Assembly: GCA_037444075.1 (NCBI GenBank)
Contig: JBBIND010000002.1
Span: 124,001 to 188,000, forward strand
Length of the DNA: 64,000 nt
Direction of reading: 5' to 3'
Origin: JBBIND01 sp037444075
GTDB lineage: Bacteria > Acidobacteriota > Terriglobia > Bryobacterales > Bryobacteraceae
The notes below the pieces were generated by a model. It searched no databases. It was not told the origin of the DNA and worked only from the letters and a program-made list of their open reading frames with translations. The position numbers and the translations under genes are program-made. How positions within the stretch are numbered: position 1 is the first letter of the stretch; each line of letters begins with the position of its first letter. This document shows, piece by piece, positions 51,933 to 60,814 of this stretch.

Positions 51933-52979
51933 TCAGGCCGCCTGTTGCGTTAGATCTTTCAGGGATATCCGGTGGCGAAGCAGCAGCCGTCGAACCTGGC
52001 CGGGTGTCAGCCTGCTGATCCGTTTCACCTGTTTCCGCTTCCTCAGCATGCGCGGGAGCAACCGGAGCGCCTCCAGATTCCCCGTCAACAGGGCTTTGGC
52101 CACTGTGTACTTGCCCTTGATCCCCCGGAACCGGGACACCTCGCCCTTTCCTTTTGCGGCCGCCAGCATTCCCGCGCCCAGCCTCGCCAGATAGTACCCG
52201 CCGTTTAGCCATAACAGGCTCCATGGGAAGAGCTTTGCAGCCAGCAGAAGCCGGTTGCGTTCGATGAGGTGAAGTCTTCGGGAAGAGAGGACTCCGAGCG
52301 TAGCGCCGCGGTGGTGCCGCACGACAGCCTGAGGAACGTAAAGGCATTCCCAGCCCGCGATGCGGGCCCGCAAGCCCAACTCTGCGTCATCACCATAGGC
52401 AAAGAAATCTTCGTCGAAGCCTCCGATCTCATCCAACATCGAGCGCCGATACATGGCGGCGCAGCCATCCGGCCAAAGGACTTCCTCCAGTTGATCATAC
52501 TGGCCCACGTCCAACTCGCCGGAACCACGTCCACGGTTCTGCCCATCCAGATATATCAGATGTCCCGCCTTGTCGATGCGGGACGGGTCTTCGTAGACCA
52601 GAATCTTCGACGCCGCCATTCCGACCGCGGGCCGGCCTTCGAAGGCGCTTAGCAGGGATTTCAGCCACTCCGGCTCGGCTTCCGCGTCATTGTTCAACAA
52701 TGCGACGAACTCTCCGGACGAAGCGGCAATGCCTTGGTTGTTGGCGGTGCAAAACCCAAGGTTCTCGCGGTTACGGATCGTCTTCAGTGGGAACGCGCCC
52801 GCCCCGAATTCGGTTTCAGCGGTCTGGACGGAACTGTCCTGGGAATTATTGTCAACCAAAACGACCTCGAAGCGCGCCTCGCGTTGTTGGGCCAGAGATG
52901 CCAGGCATCGCCTTAGAAGATCACGCCGGTTGTGGTTGACCACGACGACCGAGATCAGGCCTGCGGGGATGGGCGTCAC
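51933..52979 (-). CDS. Family 2 glycosyltransferase (rhamnosyltransferase-like)
   Basis: 348 residues, GTG start. LISVVVVNHNRRDLLRRCL and VVLVDNNSQDSSVQ form the nucleotide-binding start, VALLNNDAEAEPEWL gives the D-x-D-type metal motif (N-D-A), and MLDEIGGFDEDFFAYGDDAE the catalytic E-D-region of this subfamily. A C-terminal hydrophobic/basic tail (LWLNGGYYLARLGAGML, then RMLRKRKQVKR) suggests membrane association. It starts the glycan-modification operon with two methyltransferases. A TATAAT on the minus strand lies 10 nt before the GTG and overlaps the promoter of the divergent rodZ. Confidence 0.88.
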   Translation of the reverse strand: MTPIPAGLISVVVVNHNRRDLLRRCLASLAQQREARFEVVLVDNNSQDSSVQTAETEFGAGAFPLKTIRNRENLGFCTANNQGIAASSGEFVALLNNDAEAEPEWLKSLLSAFEGRPAVGMAASKILVYEDPSRIDKAGHLIYLDGQNRGRGSGELDVGQYDQLEEVLWPDGCAAMYRRSMLDEIGGFDEDFFAYGDDAELGLRARIAGWECLYVPQAVVRHHRGATLGVLSSRRLHLIERNRLLLAAKLFPWSLLWLNGGYYLARLGAGMLAAAKGKGEVSRFRGIKGKYTVAKALLTGNLEALRLLPRMLRKRKQVKRISRLTPGQVRRLLLRHRISLKDLTQQAA

Positions 52980-52988
52980 CGATTGATG

Positions 52989-52997
52989 TATTATAAC
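52989..52997. promoter_or_regulatory. Overlapping divergent -10 boxes
   Basis: The stretch GTATTATAAC serves both ways: TATAAT on the minus strand (52990-52995), 10 nt before the GTG of the glycosyltransferase, and TATAAC on the plus strand (52992-52997), 23 nt before the rodZ ATG. A near-symmetrical A/T core of this kind can drive transcription in both directions. Confidence 0.5.
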
Positions 52998-53020
52998 TCC
53001 AGAGATCGATAGAGTTTACG

Positions 53021-53872
53021 ATGAACTCCCTCGGCGAACGTCTGCGGCAGGCTCGGCTTGCCCGAGGTCTCGAGCTGGCCGGCATAGCGTCGGAGATGCG
53101 GGTCAGCCAACGATACCTGGAAGCGCTCGAGTCCAATGATATCAGCAGCCTGCCGGGGATCTTCTTTGCCCGCAGTTTCGCCACGCAGTACGCCCGCTTC
53201 CTGGGAGTGGCTGACAAGCGCTTTGAGGCGGAACTGGAATATCTGTTAGGCGGCTTTGAAAAGCCGCCTGTTCCCGGTCAGGAACCTCGCCGGGGAGGAA
53301 GCAGCCTGCCGCCGATTCCAGTTCCGGGCGGGCGATTCAGCGTATCCTGGCGCCGCTCGGTCGGGCCATGGCTGGGACTGCTAGGCGTGGTGGCGATATG
53401 TTCCGTGCTTTATTCCCTGTGGCTGCGGTACGAGCGGATGCCCGCCCAGACCGGGCAGGCGGCGGAAAAGGCTCAATCTCGAACTCCCGCTGCCGGGAAG
53501 GAGGCTGTTTCGCCGCAGCCGCCAAAACAAGCGGCGCAGCATCCAGCCGCTGAGGAACCGCACACGCTGCACATCGCCGCTCGGGAAGCAACCTGGATCT
53601 CCATCAGTTCGGACGGCAAGCAGTTGTTTGCAGGAATCCTCGCCCCGAGTGATGTGAAGCGGCTGACCGGTTTGGTGAAGGCGCGAGTTTTGGTGGGGAA
53701 TGCCGGTGGGGTCGAGGTGACGTTCAACGGGAAACCCTTAGGACCGATCGGACCCAGCGGGCAAGTACGCCTGATCGTCCTGACTCCTGAGGGCAGCCAG
53801 GTGTTGAAGCCAGAAAAGCCCTCGGAAGCGGCTAGTCCCAGCGAAGAAAGCGTGCCAAGTCCGAGCGGCTAA
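53021..53872 (+). CDS. rodZ: RodZ-like cytoskeletal membrane protein
   Basis: 283 residues with the RodZ plan: a cytoplasmic helix-turn-helix (GERLRQARLARGLELAGIAS, then VSQRYLEALESNDISSLPG, about 5-75), a linker, one membrane helix (GPWLGLLGVVAICSVLYSLWL, about 115-137), a Pro/Ala-rich periplasmic stretch and a DUF4115 beta-domain (ATWISISSDGKQLFAGIL, then GVEVTFNGKPLGPIG). RodZ links MreB to the cell-wall elongation machinery. FARSFATQYARFLG is the typical family phrase. It is convergent with pgsA and their ends overlap by four bases. Confidence 0.88.
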   Translation: MNSLGERLRQARLARGLELAGIASEMRVSQRYLEALESNDISSLPGIFFARSFATQYARFLGVADKRFEAELEYLLGGFEKPPVPGQEPRRGGSSLPPIPVPGGRFSVSWRRSVGPWLGLLGVVAICSVLYSLWLRYERMPAQTGQAAEKAQSRTPAAGKEAVSPQPPKQAAQHPAAEEPHTLHIAAREATWISISSDGKQLFAGILAPSDVKRLTGLVKARVLVGNAGGVEVTFNGKPLGPIGPSGQVRLIVLTPEGSQVLKPEKPSEAASPSEESVPSPSG

Positions 53873-54498
53873 CCGGAGGCAGCCCGCCTGCGTTTCATCC
53901 GAACCGCCTGCAACAACTCTCTGCGCCGCCGCCTCTTCACCTGAATATCGACCTTCTTCCAGAACTTCCGGAAGTAATCCCCCGCGGAGATGAGAGTGAA
54001 AATCATCACACCCCAGAGCCACACCATCGCCGTGGTGTGCAATTCGCGCCAATGGATGCTCAGCAGCAGGAGCGTGACGGCGATCACCTGCATGACCATC
54101 TTGGTCTTGCCGAGTTCGCTCGCCCGAATCGTGTAGCCCTCGGCCGCGGCGATGCTCCTCAAACCGGAAACGGCAAACTCTCTCCCGATGATGATGACAG
54201 CCATCCAGGCGGGCAACTGCTGCACCTGAACGAGCGAGATGAGTGCGGCGGAAATGAGCAGTTTGTCGGCGATAGGGTCGAGCAACGTACCTACCGTGGT
54301 GACCTGTCCCCAGCGGCGCGCCAGATAACCGTCCAGCAAATCGGTCGCCGCCGCCGCGAGGAAGATGGCCAGAGCCAGGAACTCGTTCGTGATGACCAGG
54401 CCGTTCAGTTCGAGGCGCATGGTTTCCTGTACGAGGGCCGCAACCAGCAACGGCACGAAGAAGATCCGCAGCAGGGTCAGCAGGTTTGGCAGGTTCAT
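53869..54498 (-). CDS. pgsA: CDP-diacylglycerol-glycerol-3-phosphate 3-phosphatidyltransferase
   Basis: 209 residues from the ATG at 54498 (MNLPNLLTLLRIFFVP, the normal N-terminus); the longer in-frame TTG adds six atypical residues. TDLLDGYLARRWGQVTTVG followed by TLLDPIADK is the CDP-alcohol phosphotransferase motif with all Asp residues, and about five membrane helices are present. A basic C-terminus (KRRRRRELLQAVRMKRRR) would contact lipid headgroups. Committed step to phosphatidylglycerol in the inner membrane. Confidence 0.93.
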   Translation of the reverse strand: MNLPNLLTLLRIFFVPLLVAALVQETMRLELNGLVITNEFLALAIFLAAAATDLLDGYLARRWGQVTTVGTLLDPIADKLLISAALISLVQVQQLPAWMAVIIIGREFAVSGLRSIAAAEGYTIRASELGKTKMVMQVIAVTLLLLSIHWRELHTTAMVWLWGVMIFTLISAGDYFRKFWKKVDIQVKRRRRRELLQAVRMKRRRAASG

Positions 54499-54566
54499 TC
54501 CGGCGCGCTCCGCCAAGTTCTACAGGATATCGAATGCAGGCCGCCAACGCTCATCTGATTTGAGTC

Positions 54567-55910
54567 TCAGAAATCTGTTGTGCCGATGACGTAGCCCTGC
54601 AGTTTTCTTAGCAGCGACTCCGGCACATCAGCCTCCACGAGGCAGTAATCCGCTTCGTAACGCTTCCGCACCACGCGGGCAAATTCGTGCAGCAGATGGA
54701 GCTTGCCGCCTTCGCTGAGAGGGATGCGGAAGCTCACCCGCGAGAGGGCGTCTATCGGCAGGAGTGCGTCAATCACGCCGAGGAGTTGGTCCAGACCCGC
54801 TCCCGTGCGCGCGGAGACGCAAACCGCTTCGAGCGGCAGCCGCGGCTCGTCTGCTTCGGGGGGCGACGGCTCTTCGGCTGAAAGCAGCCGGCGGCGGACG
54901 GTATCGGCCGCACCCGCCTCGAGGAGATCAATCTTGTTCAGGACGAGCAATTGAGGCATGGAAGTGGCCTCGATTTCCGCCAGGACTTTGCTCACGTGCC
55001 CGGCTTGCTCGACAGCCTCCGGAGAGGCGGCGTCGATGACGTGCAGCAGCAGAGCCGCTTCCCGCACTTCTTCGAGCGTGGCGCGGAACGCCTGAACCAG
55101 CGTGGTGGGGAGGTTCCGTATGAAGCCCACTGTGTCGCTCAGCAACGTGCGCCGGTTGGAAGGCAGCAGGATGTGGCGAACCGTGGGGTCGAGAGTAGCG
55201 AACAGCCGGGAATCGGCAACCACTTCCGCGCCAGTCAGGCGATTGAACAAGGTTGATTTGCCCGCGTTCGTGTAGCCGATCAGCGCGATTGTGGCCAGCG
55301 GCACGGCCTGGCGCTGCCGCCGCTGAATGGAGCGGCTGGAGCGCACCGCCCGCAGCTGTTCTTCGATCTTGCGGATGCGGCGGAAAATCCTGCGCCGGTC
55401 CGTCTCCAACTGGGTCTCGCCCGGACCCCGGGTGCCGATTCCGCCTCCCAGCCGGGACATGGACACGCCCCTGCCGGTGAGGCGTGGAAGCAGGTAGTTC
55501 AACTGGGCGAGTTCGACCTGGAGTTGGCCTTCCCGCGTTCTGGCACGGCTGGCAAAGATGTCGAGAATCAGTTGCGTACGGTCAACCACTCGGCAATCCA
55601 GCGCGTTTTCGAGGTTGCGCTGCTGGGTCGGGCTCACCTCGCGGTCGACGATGACCACGTCAACCTCTTCCGCCGCCACCATGCGGGCCAGTTCCTCCAC
55701 TTTCCCGGAGCCCAACAGCGTGGCCGCTTCCAGGCGTTCGCGTTGCTGCAGGCTGGAGGAAACTACCTGGGCGCCAGCGGTTTGAGCAAGATGCGCCAAT
55801 TCCTGGAGGGAAGACTCGCCCGTGCTCTGGGTTCCTGGATTGCCGCGGCGGCCGGGACGGTTGAGCTCAACGCCCAAAAGTATGGCGCGTTCGCGTAACG
55901 AATCCTGCAA
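54567..55910 (-). CDS. hflX: Ribosome-associated GTPase HflX
   Basis: 447 residues. The N-terminal HflX domain (about 1-170, with QVVSSSLQQRERLEAATLLG and FASRARTREGQLQVELAQL and the glycine-rich GRGVSMSRLGGGIGTRGPGE) precedes a GTPase: G1 GYTNAGKS, G3 DTVGFIRNLP, G4 LVLNKIDL. HflX splits stalled or stressed 70S ribosomes. The start is a TTG nine bases after the hfq stop with no Shine-Dalgarno, so translation probably depends on coupling. The hfq-hflX order is the same as in proteobacteria. Confidence 0.93.
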   Translation of the reverse strand: MQDSLRERAILLGVELNRPGRRGNPGTQSTGESSLQELAHLAQTAGAQVVSSSLQQRERLEAATLLGSGKVEELARMVAAEEVDVVIVDREVSPTQQRNLENALDCRVVDRTQLILDIFASRARTREGQLQVELAQLNYLLPRLTGRGVSMSRLGGGIGTRGPGETQLETDRRRIFRRIRKIEEQLRAVRSSRSIQRRQRQAVPLATIALIGYTNAGKSTLFNRLTGAEVVADSRLFATLDPTVRHILLPSNRRTLLSDTVGFIRNLPTTLVQAFRATLEEVREAALLLHVIDAASPEAVEQAGHVSKVLAEIEATSMPQLLVLNKIDLLEAGAADTVRRRLLSAEEPSPPEADEPRLPLEAVCVSARTGAGLDQLLGVIDALLPIDALSRVSFRIPLSEGGKLHLLHEFARVVRKRYEADYCLVEADVPESLLRKLQGYVIGTTDF

Positions 55911-55919
55911 AATGCGGGC

Positions 55920-56222
55920 TCAAACCTCGGACGGTTCAGGTCCTGAGGGGAGGACCGGTGCTGCGAGATTCCCGGGTGCGGCGGCGACAGCCTGCAGAGA
56001 GTTGGAAGAGTGCACAGGCTTGCCAATGACAACCGTGGAAATAGCGTGCTTGAAGATCAACTGTTCCTGGCTGTTGTTCTCGAGGATAACGGAGTACTTG
56101 TCGAAGCTTCTGATGCGTCCCGACAACTTGACCCCGCTCATCAAATAGATTGTGAGAAAGATCTTCTCTTTACGCGCGTGATTTAGATAAGCTTCCTGGA
56201 TATTTTGCGCTGGTCTTTCCAT
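55920..56222 (-). CDS. hfq: RNA chaperone Hfq
   Basis: 100 residues. Sm1 is seen in EKIFLTIYLMSGVKLSGRIR with SFDKYSVILENNSQEQ, and Sm2 as FKHAISTVV, close to the consensus I/Y-K-H-A-I-S. The N-terminal NIQEAYLNHARKEK gives the proximal-face residues for sRNA binding. A 30-residue unstructured C-terminus follows (SLQAVAAAPGNLAAPV). The first gene of an hfq-hflX unit; the longer frame upstream would overlap the divergent cation exporter and is rejected. Confidence 0.95.
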   Translation of the reverse strand: MERPAQNIQEAYLNHARKEKIFLTIYLMSGVKLSGRIRSFDKYSVILENNSQEQLIFKHAISTVVIGKPVHSSNSLQAVAAAPGNLAAPVLPSGPEPSEV

Positions 56223-56277
56223 GTTTGTCACAACGGACCAGGAGGTACCCACCCCAAAAACCGGCCCGTGAATCCAG

Positions 56278-56283
56278 ATTGTA
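56278..56283 (-). promoter_or_regulatory. Extended -10 TG-TACAAT for hfq
   Basis: On the minus strand TGTACAAT gives an extended -10 element at about 56285-56278, with an expected leader of about 49 nt to the hfq ATG. A good -35 is not seen, as is common with extended -10 promoters. Confidence 0.4.
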
Positions 56284-56315
56284 CACCAAAACGCGGCCTG
56301 CGGTCGCTCGTGCGC

Positions 56316-56321
56316 TATAGT
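56316..56321 (+). promoter_or_regulatory. -10 box TATAGT, 7 nt before a GTG
   Basis: TATAGT is followed by 7 nt and the GTG at 56329, suggesting a leaderless message that starts with GTG. The other in-frame GTG at 56320 overlaps the box and would not be transcribed. Confidence 0.45.
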
Positions 56322-56328
56322 GCTTGAA

Positions 56329-57270
56329 GTGAGCGCGAAAGACCGGGTCGGCGAACGCGTGGCCCTGACAGGCATGGCAGTCAGCGGTTTGCTGGCCATC
56401 GTCAAGATCACGGTCGGCTGGATGGCTTCCTCCACTTCGGTGGTGGCGGACGGCGTGGAGTCCGCAGCGGATGTGCTGGCTTCGGGGATAGTGCTCTTCG
56501 GCTTGTTCCTGGCCGCCCGGCCGCCGGACGCTAACCACCCATACGGACACGGGCGCTTTGAGACCCTCTCAGGACTAGGCGTCGGCCTGGCGCTCGGACT
56601 GACCGGTCTGGCCATCGCCGTGCGTTCGCTGGAAGGCGTAGGGGATCGGCATGACCCTCCCGCCCTCTATGCGGTCTGGCCGTTGATCGGCTCGATTATT
56701 CTGAAGAGCCTCCTGGCGGGAGTCAAATTCCACTACGGGAAGAAGATCCACAGCGCCGGCCTGAAAGCCGACGCCTGGAATGACACCGTGGACATTGTCT
56801 CCGGCAGCACCGCACTGTGCGCCCTGGGCTTAACGCTTTACAACCCCGCGCGGTTTCTGGATGCGGATCATTACGGAGGACTCGGCGTGGGGCTGATCGT
56901 CATTGTCCTGGGGTTGCTCGTGGTGAGGCAGACCACCCTGCAGTTGGTGGACACCATGCCGGACAGGCGGATGCTGGAAGAAATCCGGGCGGCAGCCAGG
57001 ATGGTCCCGGGAGCAATGGGCGTGGAGAAGTGTTTCGCCCGCAACACCGGCCTGAAATACCACGTTGATCTGCATCTGGAAGTAGATCCGGAGATGAGTG
57101 TGCGCGCCTCGCACGAGATCGCCACCGGCGTGCGCGACCGCATCAAGCAGGAACTGGAATGGGTGGCGGACGTGCTGGTGCACGTCGAACCGCATCTTGC
57201 CGAGGAAGGCGAGGCTGGGGCAGGTGACAAACAGCCTAGGCAGGTGGAGGGGCCGGGTGGAAAACGCTGA
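56329..57270 (+). CDS. Cation diffusion facilitator family exporter
   Basis: 313 residues. Six membrane helices with the CDF metal motifs: STSVVADGVESAADVLASG in helix II (the H/D-x-x-x-D site reads D-x-x-x-S/A-A-D here) and ADAWNDTVDIVSG in helix V (D-x-x-x-D). HPYGHGRFETLSGLGVG is the conserved loop. The cytoplasmic C-terminal domain (TGLKYHVDLHLEVDPEMSVR, then VADVLVHVEPH) is typical. Zn, Fe or Mn export by proton exchange is likely; metal not predictable. Its end overlaps the polX start by 14 nt. Confidence 0.9.
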   Translation: MSAKDRVGERVALTGMAVSGLLAIVKITVGWMASSTSVVADGVESAADVLASGIVLFGLFLAARPPDANHPYGHGRFETLSGLGVGLALGLTGLAIAVRSLEGVGDRHDPPALYAVWPLIGSIILKSLLAGVKFHYGKKIHSAGLKADAWNDTVDIVSGSTALCALGLTLYNPARFLDADHYGGLGVGLIVIVLGLLVVRQTTLQLVDTMPDRRMLEEIRAAARMVPGAMGVEKCFARNTGLKYHVDLHLEVDPEMSVRASHEIATGVRDRIKQELEWVADVLVHVEPHLAEEGEAGAGDKQPRQVEGPGGKR

Positions 57271-58984
57271 ATTCGCGCGATTGCTTTCGGAAACGGCCGA
57301 TTTGATGGAAATCGCCGGCGAGGATGTGTTTCGCATCCGCAGTTACCGCAATGCCGCGGTCGTGCTCGAAGGTTACCCAGAGAAGGTGGAGAGTATTCTG
57401 CGGGACCCTTCCCGTGATGTGACTGAGATTCAGGGCATCGGCAAGGGGCTCGCGCACGTGCTCGGGGAGATCCTCGAACGAGGGTCCTTTGAGCGGCGCG
57501 ACGAAATGCTGGAAAAGTATCCGCCCACGGCCCTGGAATTCTTGAAAATCCAGGGGTTGGGACCGAAAACGGTGGCGCTGATCATCCAGCATTACCGGGT
57601 CAGCACGGTGGATGATCTGGAGAAGCTCTGCCTGGAGCAGAAGCTGCGGGACTTGCCGCGGATGGGCGCCAAGTCGGAGGAGAAGATCCTCCGAGGTATT
57701 GCCCAGTACCGGCAGGGCGCGGGACGTTTTCTGCTCAGTTTCGCCTCCGCTGTGGCCGCCGAATTCACGGAATACCTGTCCGCAGAGTGCGAACTGTCGC
57801 AGATTACTCCCGCCGGCAGCTTGAGGCGGGGCAAGGAAACAGTCGGCGACGTGGACCTGCTGATCACGGGTCAGGACGCCGCCGAGGCGCTTGAGCGATT
57901 CACCAAATTCCCAAAGGTAGTGGAAGTACTGGGGAAGGGGGTCAACAAGGCCAGCGTTCTGGTTGGCCCTGAGGGTCTGCAAGTTGACCTGCGGGCGCTG
58001 CCGGCAGAATGCTACGGGGCCGCGCTCCAGTACTTCACCGGCAGCAAAGAGCACAACGTGGCTCTGCGCAACCGGGCCATCAAGATGGGCTTTTCGCTCA
58101 GCGAGTACGGGCTCACGCGGACGGACAGCGACGAAATCGTGGCGGGCGCCACCGAAGCGGAAGTGTACGAGGCGCTCGGGTTGGCCTGGATTCCTCCGGA
58201 GCTGAGGGAGAATCAGGGCGAGATTGACACCGCCGAGACCGGCCCAATGCCCAAGCTCGTGGACTTGGGAGATATCCGCGGCGACCTGCACATGCATACT
58301 ACCGAGAGCGACGGCCGGGCAACGGTCGAGGAAATGGCCGAAGCCGCGGCCGCGCTGGGTTATGACTACATCGCCATCACGGACCATTCGAAAGCCCTGG
58401 CCATGGCGAACGGGCTGGATGAAAAGCGCGTCGTAGCCTTTGCGAAGCGCGTGCGCAAACTGAACAGCGACGGACTCGGGATTCGGGTTTTCTCCGGCAT
58501 CGAGTGCGACATTCTGAAAGACGGCGCCATGGACCTGGCAGAGGACGCCCTGGCGGAACTCGACCTGGTCATCGGCAGCGTCCACAGCTACATGAACCAG
58601 GAGCCCGCCCAGATGACGGACAGGCTGTTCCGCGCCCTGGAATGCCCGCACTTGCACGCCTTAGGGCATCCTACCGGCCGAATGCTTCTCCGCCGGGACG
58701 CCTTCCTGTTTGACTTCGAGCAAGTTGCGGCGGAAGCGGCGAAGAAAAAGGTCTGCCTTGAAATCAACGCGAGCCCGGAGAGGCTGGACCTGCATGCTCC
58801 CCTGCTGCGCGCGGCCAAAGCCCAAGGCGTCCGCTTCATCGTGTGCACGGACGCGCACCACCCCAAACACCTCTCAAACATGAATTACGGGGTGCTGACC
58901 GCGCGCCGCGGCTGGCTGACACGGGACGACATTCTCAACACCCTGCCGCCGGAGAAGTTCTTGAAAGCTCTGCGGAAAGAGTAG
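57257..58984 (+). CDS. polX: Family X DNA polymerase with PHP domain
   Basis: 575 residues from the GTG at 57257, supported by GGAGG six nt before. Helix-hairpin-helix modules (IQGIGKGLAHVLGEIL and KIQGLGPKTVALIIQHY) precede the palm: AGSLRRGKETVGDVDLLIT with the catalytic Asp pair, and LQVDLRALP with the third Asp. The C-terminal PHP phosphoesterase (about 340-570) has DLHMHTTESDGRATVEEMAE, ITDHSKALAMANGLDEKR, GIECDIL and VCTDAHHP. Bacterial PolX fills short gaps and its PHP domain gives 3'-5' exonuclease activity. Translation overlaps the cation exporter gene. Confidence 0.93.
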   Translation: MENAEFARLLSETADLMEIAGEDVFRIRSYRNAAVVLEGYPEKVESILRDPSRDVTEIQGIGKGLAHVLGEILERGSFERRDEMLEKYPPTALEFLKIQGLGPKTVALIIQHYRVSTVDDLEKLCLEQKLRDLPRMGAKSEEKILRGIAQYRQGAGRFLLSFASAVAAEFTEYLSAECELSQITPAGSLRRGKETVGDVDLLITGQDAAEALERFTKFPKVVEVLGKGVNKASVLVGPEGLQVDLRALPAECYGAALQYFTGSKEHNVALRNRAIKMGFSLSEYGLTRTDSDEIVAGATEAEVYEALGLAWIPPELRENQGEIDTAETGPMPKLVDLGDIRGDLHMHTTESDGRATVEEMAEAAAALGYDYIAITDHSKALAMANGLDEKRVVAFAKRVRKLNSDGLGIRVFSGIECDILKDGAMDLAEDALAELDLVIGSVHSYMNQEPAQMTDRLFRALECPHLHALGHPTGRMLLRRDAFLFDFEQVAAEAAKKKVCLEINASPERLDLHAPLLRAAKAQGVRFIVCTDAHHPKHLSNMNYGVLTARRGWLTRDDILNTLPPEKFLKALRKE

Positions 58985-58990
58985 TTGAAC

Positions 58991-59521
58991 ATGAGACTGG
59001 CGAGTTCGAGAGAACGTTACGTTTGTCCTGTCTTTCGAGTCAGCGAGGATTGCGCCGTGGCTCCCGATGGCTCCGAGCTACGCCGAGCCGTAGTGCGTCA
59101 CGGCGGCTCCGCGGTGATTCTGGCGCTGGATGAGCGGAAGAGAGTACTGATGGTGCGCCAATACCGGCTGCCCGCAGGGCGCAACCTGTGGGAACTTCCC
59201 GCGGGGAAACTGGATGAAGGCGAAACCGCATTCGCCGCAGCGCGCCGGGAGTTGCTCGAGGAAACCGGCTACCGCGCCGCGCGGTGGCGGAGACTGGTCT
59301 CCTTCTATCCGAGTCCCGGTATTCTCAGCGAGAAGATGACGATCTACCTGGCTACGGGTGTGCGGGCAGGTGAAAGCCAACCCATGGCCGATGAACTCAT
59401 CGAGTGGCGCTGGTTTGAGGCGGATTACCTGGACGCCTGCATCCGGGACGGCAGGATCAGCGACGGCAAGACCATCATCGGTTTTCTGGCGTGGCAGCGT
59501 TACCACCGTGATGAAGGCTGA
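58991..59521 (+). CDS. Nudix hydrolase, ADP-ribose pyrophosphatase type
   Basis: 176 residues from ATG 58991, 6 nt after the polX stop. The Nudix box G-x5-E-x7-R-E-x2-E-E-x-G-x is complete: GKLDEGE, seven residues, then RELLEETGY. RYVCPVFRVSED at the N-terminus and FYPSPGILSEKMTIYLA after the box are typical of ADP-ribose pyrophosphatases, which hydrolyse ADP-ribose to AMP and ribose-5-phosphate. The end overlaps the convergent rdgB by 47 nt. Confidence 0.9.
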   Translation: MRLASSRERYVCPVFRVSEDCAVAPDGSELRRAVVRHGGSAVILALDERKRVLMVRQYRLPAGRNLWELPAGKLDEGETAFAAARRELLEETGYRAARWRRLVSFYPSPGILSEKMTIYLATGVRAGESQPMADELIEWRWFEADYLDACIRDGRISDGKTIIGFLAWQRYHRDEG

Positions 59522-60098
59522 GGTGTTGGAGCATGGCTTCTAACGCCCGCCCGCGGTGGCTGATGTCGAGCTTGCTCGCGGCGTCGATTTCCGCCAGCGT
59601 CTTGCCGAAGGGCGGGTAGAAAAACAAGGGATCGTAGCCGAAGCCCTGACTGCCCCGCGGTTCATCCAGCAACTCTCCCTCGACTTCGCCGCGAAACGTG
59701 CCCACGAGAACTCCGTCCCGGGCCAAAGCAATTTCGCAGACGAATCGGGCGCGGCGGTTGGCGACACCCCGCATTTTGTCGAGCAGGAGGCGGTTGTTCC
59801 CGGCATCCGTGGCGCCGTGCCCGGCAAACACAGCGGAGTCGACACCCGGAGCCCCGTCGAGGGCCTCCACCTCCAGCCCGGAATCATCGGCGAATAGCCA
59901 GCCTTGAAAACCCCGGCTGTAGTGGAGCGTCTTGAGGACTGCGTTTTCGCGGAACGTGGAGCCGGTCTCCTCGCACACCGGCAACGCCGCCATCTCTGGA
60001 AGAAGTTCGATGGTGAACACGCCGCTGCCGAAGTGCCCGGCAGCCCGCAAGAACTCCCGCAGTTTGCCCCGGTTCGTGCTGGCGCAGTACAGCTTCAA
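59475..60098 (-). CDS. rdgB: dITP/XTP pyrophosphatase (RdgB/HAM1)
   Basis: 207 residues. Removes inosine, xanthosine and related triphosphates from the pool. The N-terminal LYCASTNRGKLREF, then EETGSTFRENAVLKTLHYS, LFADDSGLEVEALDGAPGVD and the C-terminal GSQGFGYDPLFFYPP with LDISHRGRALEAML are all family blocks. The start is TTG and shares bases with the rph stop (TTGA), so it depends on coupling to rph. Its 3' end overlaps the Nudix gene on the other strand. Confidence 0.95.
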   Translation of the reverse strand: MKLYCASTNRGKLREFLRAAGHFGSGVFTIELLPEMAALPVCEETGSTFRENAVLKTLHYSRGFQGWLFADDSGLEVEALDGAPGVDSAVFAGHGATDAGNNRLLLDKMRGVANRRARFVCEIALARDGVLVGTFRGEVEGELLDEPRGSQGFGYDPLFFYPPFGKTLAEIDAASKLDISHRGRALEAMLQHLSLHHGGNAATPENR

Positions 60099-60814
60099 GC
60101 GGATTCCAGTACAGCCTTCTGGATTTCGATCAGGCGCTGGATGCCGGCTCGCGCCAAATCCAGAAGACTGACCATTTGCGCGTCATCGAAGGGGCTGCGC
60201 TCGGCGGTAGCCTGCACCTCGACGAAACCGCCGGAGCCGGTCATCACCACGTTCATGTCCACTTCTGCGCGGGAATCTTCTTCGTAGCAAAGGTCGACGA
60301 ACGCCTTGCCGTCAATCAGTCCTGTGCTGATCGCCGCCACGTGGTCGCGGAGCGGCTCGGCTTTCACGGCTCCGAAGTTTTTCAATTGGCGCACGGCCAG
60401 CGCCAAGGCTACGTAAGCGCCGGTGATTGAAGCCGTGCGCGTGCCGCCATCGGCCTGGAGCACGTCGCAGTCCACGATGATCGTCCGCTCACCAAGGGCA
60501 GCCTGGTCGAGCACGGCTCGCAGCGAGCGGCCTATCAGGCGCTGAATCTCGAGCGTGCGGCCGGAGGGTCTTCCCCGGGTGGCCTCGCGCGGAGTTCGCG
60601 TGGCTGTGGCGCGCGGCAGCATGGAGTACTCCGCCGTAACCCACCCCCGGCCACTGCCGCGCAAAAACTGGGGGACGGACTCTTCGATGGTAGCGGCGCA
60701 CAAGACGCGCGTATTGCCGACCTCGATCAGAGCCGACCCTTCGGCGGTGACCAGGAAACCCGGGACAAGCCGAACCTCGCGGAGTTGGTCTGGCAGTCGG
60801 TTGTCTATTCTCAT
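60095..60814 (-). CDS. rph: Ribonuclease PH
   Basis: 239 residues. Phosphorolytic 3' exonuclease trimming tRNA ends. VTAEGSALIEVGNTRVLCAA, then VTAEYSMLPRATATRTPRE, then RTIIVDCDVLQADGGTRTAS and FVEVQATAERSPFD match the family, with the phosphate-binding Arg pair in TRTPREATRGRPSGRT. It begins at an ATG that overlaps the stop of a 47-residue membrane protein (ATGA) and is coupled to rdgB. The rph-rdgB order is common in bacteria. Confidence 0.95.
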   Translation of the reverse strand: MRIDNRLPDQLREVRLVPGFLVTAEGSALIEVGNTRVLCAATIEESVPQFLRGSGRGWVTAEYSMLPRATATRTPREATRGRPSGRTLEIQRLIGRSLRAVLDQAALGERTIIVDCDVLQADGGTRTASITGAYVALALAVRQLKNFGAVKAEPLRDHVAAISTGLIDGKAFVDLCYEEDSRAEVDMNVVMTGSGGFVEVQATAERSPFDDAQMVSLLDLARAGIQRLIEIQKAVLESA

